The notes beneath the pieces are model-generated. The model worked only from the letters and a program-made list of their open reading frames with translations, made no database searches and was not told where the DNA came from. A stretch of DNA of 5,478 bases, taken from assembly GCA_004195335.1 (NCBI GenBank), contig SDWK01000297.1, positions 1-5,478 of the forward strand, read 5' to 3'. Below, in pieces: positions 1 to 5,033 of this stretch. A program made the position numbers and the translations under genes. Every line of letters begins with the position of its first letter. The first letter of the stretch is position 1. Source of the DNA: Shewanella sp. GTDB lineage: Bacteria > Pseudomonadota > Gammaproteobacteria > Enterobacterales > Shewanellaceae.

Positions 1-105
1 ACCATAAACTGTTTCTATATCATTAGCTTCCATTAGATGTTCAATACCACCAACAAGATTATTAACAACTTCTGATTTTCTAGCAATCATCTTAGTGATG
101 TCTAT
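1..105 (-). pseudogene. Dihydrolipoamide dehydrogenase fragment, 5'-truncated, runs off left edge
   Basis: The minus strand reads IDITKMIARKSEVV, then NNLVGGIEHLMEAN, then DIETVYG at the window edge. This matches the helical segment of E3 (dihydrolipoyl dehydrogenase) that follows the FAD-binding Rossmann fold and the CxxxxC active site, where family members carry a similar 'MIARKdkVV..LtgGi..l.k.n.v....G' pattern. An intact enzyme needs roughly 90 residues before this point. Here the frame closes at a TGA (139-141) only 11 codons upstream, and those codons do not resemble the family. No GGTCLNxGCIPSK-like active-site motif appears in any frame to the right. The FAD-binding N-terminus and redox disulfide are therefore missing, and the piece cannot encode a working enzyme. 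How far it continues to the left is unknown. The family assignment rests on recalled family patterns, not a search. Confidence 0.62.
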
Positions 106-337
106 TTGATACGGCTTGAAGGCTCTTTTGAGTGCAGTTCATCATCCTGATGCGAGTTCCACCATAAACCTGCTGCTTTATCTACAGTTTTATGGGGTCA
201 TCCTTGCTTTATTACTTTTCAAGCTAACTACAATAACGATGTGATTATATTCTGTCCACCGCATTGATTGCAAATGTTCATGCTAATTAATCACTTAAGC
301 TTATGCTAAACAAACTACAAATAAGCTATCCATTTAA
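106..337. other. AT-rich stretch with no recognisable gene
   Basis: No frame gives a convincing protein. The longest open piece is about 31 codons on the minus strand around 98-190 (contains GLWWNSHQDDELHSKEP). It has no start codon with a ribosome site and overlaps the dehydrogenase remnant in another frame. A 7-bp inverted repeat (AGCTTAT at 298-304, ATAAGCT at 321-327) is the only structure seen. The stretch probably consists of decayed DNA left by whatever truncated the dehydrogenase gene. Confidence 0.5.
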
Positions 338-430
338 ATCTTGTGGAAGCAATAATCCATTGCTCAAGTTAGATGTCAAAGAACAACCAATCCCTTCCGA
401 AAGCTAAACTGACGTCCTGTCAGTTTTACG
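338..430 (+). repeat. 93-bp dispersed intergenic repeat, copy A, ending in a hairpin
   Basis: This copy matches 3210-3302 in the same orientation over an identical total length of 93 bp. The first 57 bases agree at 47 positions, and nine of the ten differences are transitions. The best-kept core is TTAGATGTCAAAGA at 369-382. After a small A-rich linker both copies enter a hairpin at the same place and end in TTACG. In this copy the arms are AAACTGAC (406-413) and GTCAGTTT (419-426) around a 5-base loop. The element carries no coding frame. It resembles a short non-autonomous intergenic repeat of the MITE or REP kind, but I cannot name the family. Confidence 0.8.
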
Positions 431-440
431 AGGACAAATA

Positions 441-473
441 GGGCAGCGATATCTTTTGTCAGATATCGCCCCC
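441..473 (-). terminator. Hairpin downstream of the flavoprotein gene, possible terminator
   Basis: Perfect 9-bp arms GCGATATCT (446-454) and AGATATCGC (461-469) enclose a 6-base loop. GGG (441-443) and CCCC (470-473) can extend the stem past a two-base bulge. It lies about 50 bp beyond the flavoprotein stop codon. On the minus strand it is followed by TATTTG rather than a clean U-run, so intrinsic termination would be weak. The structure is clear; the function is inferred. Confidence 0.45.
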
Positions 474-520
474 ACATATCACTGGATCACTTGATAACTG
501 GGGGGGCTTTGTTATTGCCG

Positions 521-1564
521 TCATTTGCTTTCTTGAATATGGGTCATCAAATATTTGGCATCTTTCCATACGCCGCCGAGGGTGGCGGAACCTCGGGTGT
601 ATAGCCAAGGTAGGCCAATAAAATATAATCCATCGACGTCTTTACTGACCCCACGATAATTGCTCGGGTAGTTCATTTCATCAAAGGAGATATCTTCAAT
701 CCAAAAGAAGTTAGGTTTGAACCCTGTAGCCCAAATAACATTTTTGATACTGCTGATACTGCCTTTTTGAAACTTGATACTGGTTTCATCGGCTGACAAT
801 GTTCTTCCCATATGAATCACATTGGCTTTGGCTAGCAGTGACTTCACGTCAGTACCAATAACGGGCTGCCCTCCCTTGATCAACCATTTGCCAATTTTGC
901 TAAAACGGCTAACCGATAAAAAGCCAATCTTAGTGAACCACCACCACAAGGTTTTGCCTAAAAATGACTGTGGGATAGCGGTGATTTTGTCAGTACCGGA
1001 GAAGTGTACTTTACGTCCTGTATCGGCAATTTCTGATAAAATTTGCACCCCAGAATCACCGGCACCGACCACTAAACAGTCACCCTCTTGCAGCTGTGCA
1101 GGACTTTTATAATTTTCACTGTGTAATTGAGTAATATTGTCCGCGATATCAACATGGCAAGCGGGAGTATAGGGCGTATGGAAGGGACCCGTGGCAATAA
1201 TGAGCTGTTTGGCTTGATAGCTTGCCGTACCACTGGTTATTTCAAATATACCATCAACTTTCTTTACTGAGGTGATTCTTTGATTGAATTCAATCGGCAT
1301 CGAAAATTTTTCAACATAACTTTTTAAGTAGTCTGCCACTTCATATTTATTGGGGTAATACCCTTTAGGAAACGGAAATGGCATACCTGGTAGGTGGTTG
1401 TATTCTGTGGGGGTGAATAACTTTAAAGAATCCCAGCGCTTTAGCCAAGGCGCCTTAATGTGGCCATTGGAATCTAAAATTAAGTAGTCTTTATTATTCA
1501 TGGATAAGTTGTAAGCCATAGCCAGTCCAGACTGACCAGCGCCGATGATGATAAATTCTTTCAT
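521..1564 (-). CDS. FAD/NAD(P)H-dependent flavoprotein, CzcO/FMO-like
   Basis: The predicted product is a 347-residue cytosolic pyridine-nucleotide flavoprotein of the COG2072 (CzcO, flavin-containing monooxygenase-like) group. Residues 8-13 (GAGQSG) are the FAD dinucleotide-binding loop right at the N-terminus. Residues 124-128 (ATGPF) close the first Rossmann part, QLHSENY (146-152) resembles the FMO signature region, GAGDSG (167-172) is the NADPH loop, and WATGF (278-282) and DGLYFIGLPW (311-320) are the usual C-terminal FAD contacts. Family members either oxygenate soft nucleophiles or act as reductases, and the substrate cannot be read from the sequence. The annotation 'K+ transport' sometimes given to such proteins is unsupported. 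I prefer the ATG at 1564 over an in-frame ATG at 1606. It places the FAD loop at the normal distance from the N-terminus, and the 1606 codon overlaps the likely -10 box. The gene appears monocistronic, with the LysR gene 217 bp upstream on the same strand. Confidence 0.87.
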   Translation of the reverse strand: MKEFIIIGAGQSGLAMAYNLSMNNKDYLILDSNGHIKAPWLKRWDSLKLFTPTEYNHLPGMPFPFPKGYYPNKYEVADYLKSYVEKFSMPIEFNQRITSVKKVDGIFEITSGTASYQAKQLIIATGPFHTPYTPACHVDIADNITQLHSENYKSPAQLQEGDCLVVGAGDSGVQILSEIADTGRKVHFSGTDKITAIPQSFLGKTLWWWFTKIGFLSVSRFSKIGKWLIKGGQPVIGTDVKSLLAKANVIHMGRTLSADETSIKFQKGSISSIKNVIWATGFKPNFFWIEDISFDEMNYPSNYRGVSKDVDGLYFIGLPWLYTRGSATLGGVWKDAKYLMTHIQESK

Positions 1565-1604
1565 GGATCCCAAATGCGTGCATATAGTTATTATTATGTG
1601 CAAC

Positions 1605-1610
1605 ATTCTA
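1605..1610 (-). promoter_or_regulatory. Extended -10 promoter element of the flavoprotein gene
   Basis: The minus strand reads TGTTAGAAT, a TGn extended -10 with a five-of-six match to TATAAT. Transcription would start near 1598, giving a leader of about 34 bases before the ATG at 1564. No good -35 lies at 16-18 bases, as is common for extended -10 promoters. A TTGACC (1648-1653 on the minus strand) is too far away for this box. Confidence 0.45.
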
Positions 1611-1619
1611 ACAGAACAT

Positions 1620-1658
1620 GACCATTAACCTGACTTATGGTGAAAATGGTCAATGGTC
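1620..1658. promoter_or_regulatory. Inverted repeat upstream of the flavoprotein promoter, possible operator
   Basis: GACCATTAACC (1620-1630) and GGTCAATGGTC (1648-1658) are imperfect inverted arms (9 of 11 paired) with a 17-base spacer. They lie immediately upstream of the -10 box, where a dimeric regulator would sit. No regulator gene next to it is an obvious partner apart from the LysR gene, whose own palindrome has a different sequence. Confidence 0.35.
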
Positions 1659-1711
1659 TTACTGTAAAGTTTGGCGTATCACTCAGGATAAACAGGGGGT
1701 TAAGCATACTA

Positions 1712-1745
1712 GCCGAGCAGGAGTTAGCACTGCCATCCCTAGATA
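1712..1745 (+). repeat. 34-bp dispersed repeat, copy 1, downstream of the LysR gene
   Basis: This stretch matches 3161-3194 at 29 of 34 bases in the same orientation. The longest identical run is TTAGCACTGCCA (1724-1735), followed by CCCTAGATA. In this copy ACTGCCA (1729-1735) can pair with TGGCAGT (1750-1756), forming a 7-bp hairpin with a 14-base loop in the LysR 3' region. The hairpin partner is absent from the other copy. No U-run follows on the minus strand, so it is not a convincing terminator. Confidence 0.7.
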
Positions 1746-1781
1746 GATGTGGCAGTCCTGTCTGTCTTTGCTGTCTGTTTT

Positions 1782-2660
1782 CTATTCATCCAACACATTG
1801 ATGATGGCATCAGCCAGCCACATTAAGGCTGGGCCTTTCGCCTTTTGTTTTGCCATCACACGATCAATCGGCACTCGCCATGGCTTATGATCAAAGCTTA
1901 GATTCATTCGCACCATGTCCCCCTGATGCTCATATTGCTCTGCCATATAAGCTGGAATATAACTCCATCCCAGCCCTTCTTTTACCATAGTGTTAACGGC
2001 ATTAAAGCTATTCCCCCACCAGATATGTGAAGAGATACTAGGGCAATGCGCCAAGGCCTGGCCGTCAAGGCCACGGATCAACAATTGACGGTGTGGGATC
2101 AGATCAGCAACTGTGACTAAATCCATTTTAGCCAGTGGATGTGCTGGGCTCACGACGCCATTAAACGGCAAGCTACCGACGTAACACAGATCCACTTCTT
2201 GGGGGAAATCACTATTGGCAAACATCAATCCTAGATCGGCTCGCCCAGTATGCACCAAGGTTAATACATCGGGTGTTGAAACGGCGTAAAGCTCCAAGAT
2301 GGTGCCAGGGAAACGCGTTGCAAAGGTATTCAGAATGCTCGTTGTCACAGGCAGTAACGCATCGTCCACCGCAATTTTTATCTGTGTTTCATGGGATAAA
2401 TTTAACGCGTTGGTCACCGAGTCAAGCTCATAGGTCTGTTGCAGAATGGCTTGAGCAAACGGTAATAATCTCTCACCATGGGGGGTTAATGAGGGTTTAC
2501 GACTAGTACGATCAAACAGTGTTGTATTGAGCTCGATCTCAAGGTTGGCGATCCCCTGACTCACCGCCGACTGCACCTTTCCCAACCGACGAGCACACGC
2601 CGAGAATGACCCTGATTGTGCCGTCTCGACGAACATTCTCAGCTGTTCCAAATTATACAT
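1782..2660 (-). CDS. LysR-type transcriptional regulator, AceR-like by position
   Basis: The 292-residue product has the usual LysR-type length and architecture. An N-terminal winged helix-turn-helix lies at about residues 4-62, with recognition region SFSACARRLGKVQSAVSQGI at 18-37. The linker helix is at 63-85, and a periplasmic-binding-protein-like effector domain runs from about 90 to the end. The start has a Shine-Dalgarno sequence (AGGAAA on the minus strand, about 8 bases upstream). The gene diverges from a PACE efflux gene across 94 bp, the arrangement of Acinetobacter aceR/aceI, where the regulator activates the pump gene on binding biocide or polyamine. By analogy this protein probably controls the neighbouring pump and represses itself, because a palindrome lies between its promoter and start. 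The effector is unknown, and the AceR-like role is inferred from position only. Confidence 0.9.
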   Translation of the reverse strand: MYNLEQLRMFVETAQSGSFSACARRLGKVQSAVSQGIANLEIELNTTLFDRTSRKPSLTPHGERLLPFAQAILQQTYELDSVTNALNLSHETQIKIAVDDALLPVTTSILNTFATRFPGTILELYAVSTPDVLTLVHTGRADLGLMFANSDFPQEVDLCYVGSLPFNGVVSPAHPLAKMDLVTVADLIPHRQLLIRGLDGQALAHCPSISSHIWWGNSFNAVNTMVKEGLGWSYIPAYMAEQYEHQGDMVRMNLSFDHKPWRVPIDRVMAKQKAKGPALMWLADAIINVLDE

Positions 2661-2672
2661 ATCACTTTTCCT

Positions 2673-2689
2673 GATAGTAACTAACTATC
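2673..2689. promoter_or_regulatory. LysR-type operator palindrome between regulator and efflux gene
   Basis: Perfect 6-bp arms GATAGT (2673-2678) and ACTATC (2684-2689) flank AACTA. The site contains the LysR-family T-N11-A signature (T2675 and A2687, within ATAG...CTAT). It lies 12 bases upstream of the regulator's start codon and downstream of its promoter, a position suited to autorepression. It is 65-82 bp upstream of the pump start. Confidence 0.6.
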
Positions 2690-2709
2690 TTCTTTCGTAA
2701 TAAATGATG

Positions 2710-2737
2710 ATTATAGCAACCAAGAACCACAGAACAA
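2710..2737 (-). promoter_or_regulatory. Promoter of the LysR gene
   Basis: A perfect TATAAT on the minus strand (2710-2715) has TTGTTC (2732-2737) 16 bases upstream as a weak -35. The start point would be near 2703, giving a leader of about 43 bases that contains the palindrome. On the plus strand the same bases offer only TATAGC (2712-2717) with no -35, so the pump promoter seems to need an activator. Confidence 0.5.
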
Positions 2738-2754
2738 CCTAAATGAGATTTAGC

Positions 2755-3195
2755 ATGAACACGAAAGAACGTATCTTCCACAGCATATTATTTGAAGCGA
2801 TTGCCTTAGTATTTGTGATCACTGCCGCCACTGTCTTTACCGATGCTGGAGCAAAGTCAGCGACAGGCTTAGCTGTCGGCCTGTCATTAATTGCGATGTG
2901 TTGGAATTTCGTTTACAACATAGGCTTTGACCGTATATTTGGATATAACCGCATTGAGCGTACATTTAAAATGCGTATAGGCCATGGACTCGGTTTTGAG
3001 TTGGGTATGATTTTTGCCACACTCCCCTTGATGATGTGGGTACTGCAGCTGGACTTCTGGACCGTATTTATTATGGACATCGGCGTTGTCATTTTCTTCT
3101 TGGTATACGCGATTGTCTACAACTGGTGTTATGACCTACTCCGTGAGCGTATTATCTGTAGCAGAGCAGACATTAGCACTGCCACCCCTAGATAA
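2755..3195 (+). CDS. PACE-family multidrug/biocide efflux transporter, AceI-like
   Basis: The 146-residue inner-membrane protein has four predicted helices (about 11-29, 35-57, 78-97, 102-127), arranged as two tandem bacterial transmembrane pair (PF05232) domains. Hallmarks match Acinetobacter AceI: E14 in ILFEAIAL corresponds to the essential Glu15, WN is at 50-51, IERTFKMRIGHGLGFELG at 67-84 resembles the second-repeat start, and WCYD is at 124-127. PACE proteins are proton-coupled exporters of chlorhexidine and other biocides, with short diamines such as cadaverine as likely native substrates. I choose the ATG at 2755 over the one at 2743 because MNTKERIF aligns with the family N-terminus; neither has a strong ribosome site. 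The last 11 residues (SRADISTATPR) and the stop lie inside a dispersed repeat, so the native tail has been replaced. The tail follows the last helix and probably does not affect transport. Confidence 0.9.
   Translation: MNTKERIFHSILFEAIALVFVITAATVFTDAGAKSATGLAVGLSLIAMCWNFVYNIGFDRIFGYNRIERTFKMRIGHGLGFELGMIFATLPLMMWVLQLDFWTVFIMDIGVVIFFLVYAIVYNWCYDLLRERIICSRADISTATPR
3161..3194 (+). repeat. 34-bp dispersed repeat, copy 2, overlapping the efflux gene end
   Basis: This is the partner of 1712-1745 (29 of 34 identical). It begins inside codon 136 of the PACE gene and reaches the second base of its TAA stop codon. The repeat therefore encodes the end of the protein. It is separated by 15 bases from the second 93-bp element, so the two repeat types may be parts of one larger mosaic of which only pieces survive elsewhere. 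Confidence 0.7.
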
Positions 3196-3209
3196 AATGA
3201 CCCAAAAGC

Positions 3210-3302
3210 ATCTCATGAAAGTGATAATCCATTACTCGAGTTAGATGTCAAAGAGCGACCATTCCCCCAAAAAACTAGACCCACAGCAGTGTGGGTCTTA
3301 CG
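3210..3302 (+). repeat. 93-bp dispersed intergenic repeat, copy B, ending in a hairpin
   Basis: This is the second copy of the element at 338-430. Its hairpin arms are AGACCCACA (3277-3285) and TGTGGGTCT (3290-3298) with loop GCAG. The arm sequences differ almost completely from copy A, while position, approximate stem length (8 versus 9 bp) and the TTACG end are kept. Pairing has therefore been preserved and sequence has not. Confidence 0.8.
3269..3298 (-). terminator. Intrinsic terminator facing the LytTR gene, within repeat copy B
   Basis: On the minus strand the 9-bp stem with a 4-base loop is followed by AG and then six T residues (A3269-A3274 on the plus strand), a good rho-independent layout. 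It lies about 170 bp beyond the LytTR stop codon and would stop that transcript before it runs antisense into the efflux gene. In the plus direction only TCTTACG follows, so ending of the pump transcript would be weaker. Confidence 0.6.
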
Positions 3303-3390
3303 TAAATCCATTTACAAAGCCAGTTCGACATCAACGCTCACAATCATCGCCTCCCAACAGAGGAGCTTGTAACCTGCGGCGGCATTGATT

Positions 3391-3430
3391 GGAATGAGGG
3401 ATAAGGTAAGAGGAACGAGGAATGAGGAAA
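3391..3430 (+). repeat. Purine-rich stretch with GGAAYGAGG direct repeats
   Basis: GGAATGAGG (3391-3399), GGAACGAGG (3412-3420) and GGAATGAGG (3419-3427) recur in a 40-base run that is almost entirely purine on the plus strand. GAGGAAT (3417-3423) can also pair with ATTCCTC (3450-3456). No coding frame is present. The stretch lies just beyond the LytTR stop codon; its role is unknown. Confidence 0.5.
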
Positions 3431-3471
3431 GCTGATTTTGACCCAACTTATTCCTCTGAATCCACTTAACC

Positions 3472-4341
3472 CTAAATATTAGCCGCTTTTACCGCATCAA
3501 CAAACGTTCTGGATACCGGCACTTCAATACCATTGGTTAGCATTAGCGACATTTTTCGATTCTCTTTATTCACAGAGACTATCGCATCATTGGCGACCCA
3601 CCATGAACGGTGGGTTTGCATCCCCGCGAAGCCGTCAAGTTTCACCACTGCATCTTTAAGGCGCATTAACAACATATGATGGCCTTTGTCGGTATGCACT
3701 TTTAAGTAGTGATCAGACATTTCAAGGCACATTAACTGGCCACGTTTATCTAAGGGTAATAGCTGCATAAACTGCTCAAATTGCAGATTAGTCTCTTCAT
3801 CAGTATTCTTTTCATGCACTTCTATAACCTTTTTCGATGCTTCGCGCAGGGACTTTTGCTCCCGAATATAACCCCTTACCAGACTAAAAAAAGTCATCAC
3901 CCCACCAATCACAATCGCCTTTGGGAACACCTGAAAAAACTGCTTGGTGAGCTCAATCTGAATACTAAAAAATAACCAGCTGATTAGCGGAACCGCAACG
4001 CTCATCATCGCACCGGCAATCAGTGTCGATAACGCCACTCGAATCCAAGCTATCTTTACCACCTTGGCTAAATACAAATGGCCCAAGCGTATCATTGGTG
4101 TATAGATAAAGTACCCACAGGTACAGGTCACAAGCCAATAAGAAATAGACATGAGTACCGGCAGCTCATCCATGCCAAACGGCCCCAAGAAGCCGATAAA
4201 CACCCCAACCGCAGCGACGATTAATAGATCGTGGGCCAATTTGTGTTTACTAAACAATGGTTCAATAAACACGGGCTCTAACTGTTGATTTTTAGGCGGT
4301 ATTTCACGATTCGTCAATGGTACACATTCCTTTTTAGTCAC
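3472..4341 (-). CDS. Membrane-anchored LytTR-family transcriptional regulator
   Basis: The 289-residue protein carries four predicted transmembrane helices (about 37-54, 64-82, 98-124, 141-157). A charged linker (158-190) follows, then a C-terminal LytTR DNA-binding domain (about 192-286; MCLEMSDHYLKVHT at 204-217, MQTHRSWWVA at 241-250, VPVSRTFVDAVKAA at 275-288). There is no receiver domain, so it is a one-component regulator in which the membrane part probably senses a signal or anchors the DNA-binding domain. The start is uncertain. GTG at 4341 is the first possible codon (TAG lies two codons upstream) but has a poor ribosome site. An in-frame TTG at 4317 has AAGGA 10 bases upstream and would shorten the protein by 8 residues. 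The gene diverges from the DUF2141 and carotenoid oxygenase pair, its likeliest target along with itself. The membrane sensor part has no family I recognise. Confidence 0.88.
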   Translation of the reverse strand: MTKKECVPLTNREIPPKNQQLEPVFIEPLFSKHKLAHDLLIVAAVGVFIGFLGPFGMDELPVLMSISYWLVTCTCGYFIYTPMIRLGHLYLAKVVKIAWIRVALSTLIAGAMMSVAVPLISWLFFSIQIELTKQFFQVFPKAIVIGGVMTFFSLVRGYIREQKSLREASKKVIEVHEKNTDEETNLQFEQFMQLLPLDKRGQLMCLEMSDHYLKVHTDKGHHMLLMRLKDAVVKLDGFAGMQTHRSWWVANDAIVSVNKENRKMSLMLTNGIEVPVSRTFVDAVKAANI

Positions 4342-4363
4342 ATTCTACGAAGTTTATGACTCA

Positions 4364-4375
4364 CTTTACGTAAAG
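4364..4375. promoter_or_regulatory. 12-bp perfect palindrome in the LytTR leader
   Basis: CTTTACGTAAAG is its own reverse complement and lies 23 bp upstream of the LytTR GTG, between its likely promoter and start. This is a plausible autoregulatory or third-party operator. LytTR proteins usually bind direct repeats, not palindromes, so the LytTR protein itself is not the obvious ligand. Confidence 0.35.
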
Positions 4376-4398
4376 CCACTTTTGATTTGCAGGTATCC

Positions 4399-4426
4399 AT
4401 TCTATCGTCTTTTCAACACGACGCAA
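4399..4426 (-). promoter_or_regulatory. Candidate promoter of the LytTR gene
   Basis: On the minus strand TTGCGT (4421-4426) and TAGAAT (4399-4404) are separated by 16 bases. The transcript would begin near 4392 and have a leader of about 50 bases. A second TAGAAT at 4342-4347 touches the GTG start. If that were the true -10, the transcript would start inside the annotated gene and favour the TTG start. Confidence 0.4.
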
Positions 4427-4508
4427 CGGCGACATTGTATGCCCATGTGTAGTGCACATTAACCAGATATTTGAAACGATAATCAAACTGCCATTGACTA
4501 ACACTAAT

Positions 4509-4513
4509 AAGGA
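4509..4513 (+). promoter_or_regulatory. Ribosome binding site that fixes the DUF2141 start
   Basis: AAGGA lies 7 bases before ATG 4521. It is the only strong start signal ahead of the DUF2141 frame, and it is the main reason for reading the 15-codon frame at 4521-4565 as the displaced beginning of that gene. Confidence 0.6.
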
Positions 4514-4520
4514 TATTCAC

Positions 4521-5005
4521 ATGACTTTCTACTCTGAAAATCGCGCAAATACAGTGATAAATAATTAAGCAAAATAGCAAAACTGACCAGAACCTCAACG
4601 CTATTAGCCAGCTTACTCTTTGCACATTCAGTATCAGCGACCGATATCAATTTTGAAATTGATAGTGTAGTCGGGACGCAAGGTAAGCTCTATATTCAGC
4701 TATTTAAGGGCGAAGAGAGCTATCGATTAAAGCAAGCGGTGAATGCCACTATGGTGCAAGCCACTGAGGGAAAGATGGTGGTCACTTTTGCCAATGTCTC
4801 TGAGGGTGAATATGCACTACGTTTCTTTCATGACGAGAATGATAACGGGACTTTAGACACTAATCTATTTGGCCTACCTGCTGAAGGTTACGGTTTTTCT
4901 AACAATGCTAAGCCCAACTTTGGTCCGGTTAGCTATCAAGAAATTAAATTCAACGTGACCGAAGAGCAAACGCTGCTAGTCAATAAAACAGAAGTCATCT
5001 ATTAA
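4521..5005 (+). pseudogene. DUF2141 secreted protein gene with a one-base frameshift near its start
   Basis: The DUF2141 (PF09912) frame ends at 5005 and is open back to 4565. It encodes a signal peptide (KIAKLTRTSTLLASLLFAHS then VSA, cleaved before TDINFEID) and a mature domain with the family hallmarks GEYALRFFHDEN, DNGTLDTNLFGLP and EGYGFSNNAKPNFGP. The stretch from 4565 to 4738 has no ATG, GTG or TTG, so a start at GTG 4739 would remove the signal peptide and first strands. A well-placed start does exist at ATG 4521, with AAGGA at 4509-4513 and 7-base spacing, but its frame stops at 4566-4568 after 15 codons. Adding one T at 4565/4566 joins the two into a 161-residue secreted protein. 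The gene is therefore probably broken, unless this is an assembly error or the ribosome shifts by -1. The function of DUF2141 is unknown. It lies 28 bp before the oxygenase gene, probably in the same transcript. Confidence 0.8.
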
Positions 5006-5033
5006 TCCATTGATTCAAGGGAGGGAGTCAGCC

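Noticed and set aside
261..270. GCATTGATTG shared with 3382-3391 as a third repeat family
   Set aside because: Only 10 bases match and the flanks do not align, so chance is a sufficient explanation.
822..1112. Plus-strand open frame inside the flavoprotein gene
   Set aside because: Antisense shadow of a well-supported enzyme; no family resemblance.
2273..2506. Plus-strand open frame inside the LysR gene
   Set aside because: Antisense shadow; composition is arginine- and histidine-rich with no motif.
3781..3975. Plus-strand open frame inside the LytTR gene
   Set aside because: Antisense shadow lying over the linker and last membrane helices of the LytTR protein.
4471..4499. Plus-strand promoter for the DUF2141/oxygenase pair (TTGAAA at 4471, GATAAT at 4478)
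   Set aside because: The boxes cannot be paired at 16-18 bases; a promoter must lie in this region, but I cannot place it with confidence.
4413..4625. Minus-strand open frame of 70 codons in the LytTR/DUF2141 intergenic region
   Set aside because: It overlaps the DUF2141 signal peptide and the LytTR promoter, resembles no family, and has no ribosome site worth noting; its hydrophobic look reflects AT-rich DNA.
4739..5005. GTG at 4739 as the start of the DUF2141 gene
   Set aside because: It lies inside the domain. The same frame upstream encodes a signal peptide and the first strands, so the real start has been displaced by a frameshift.
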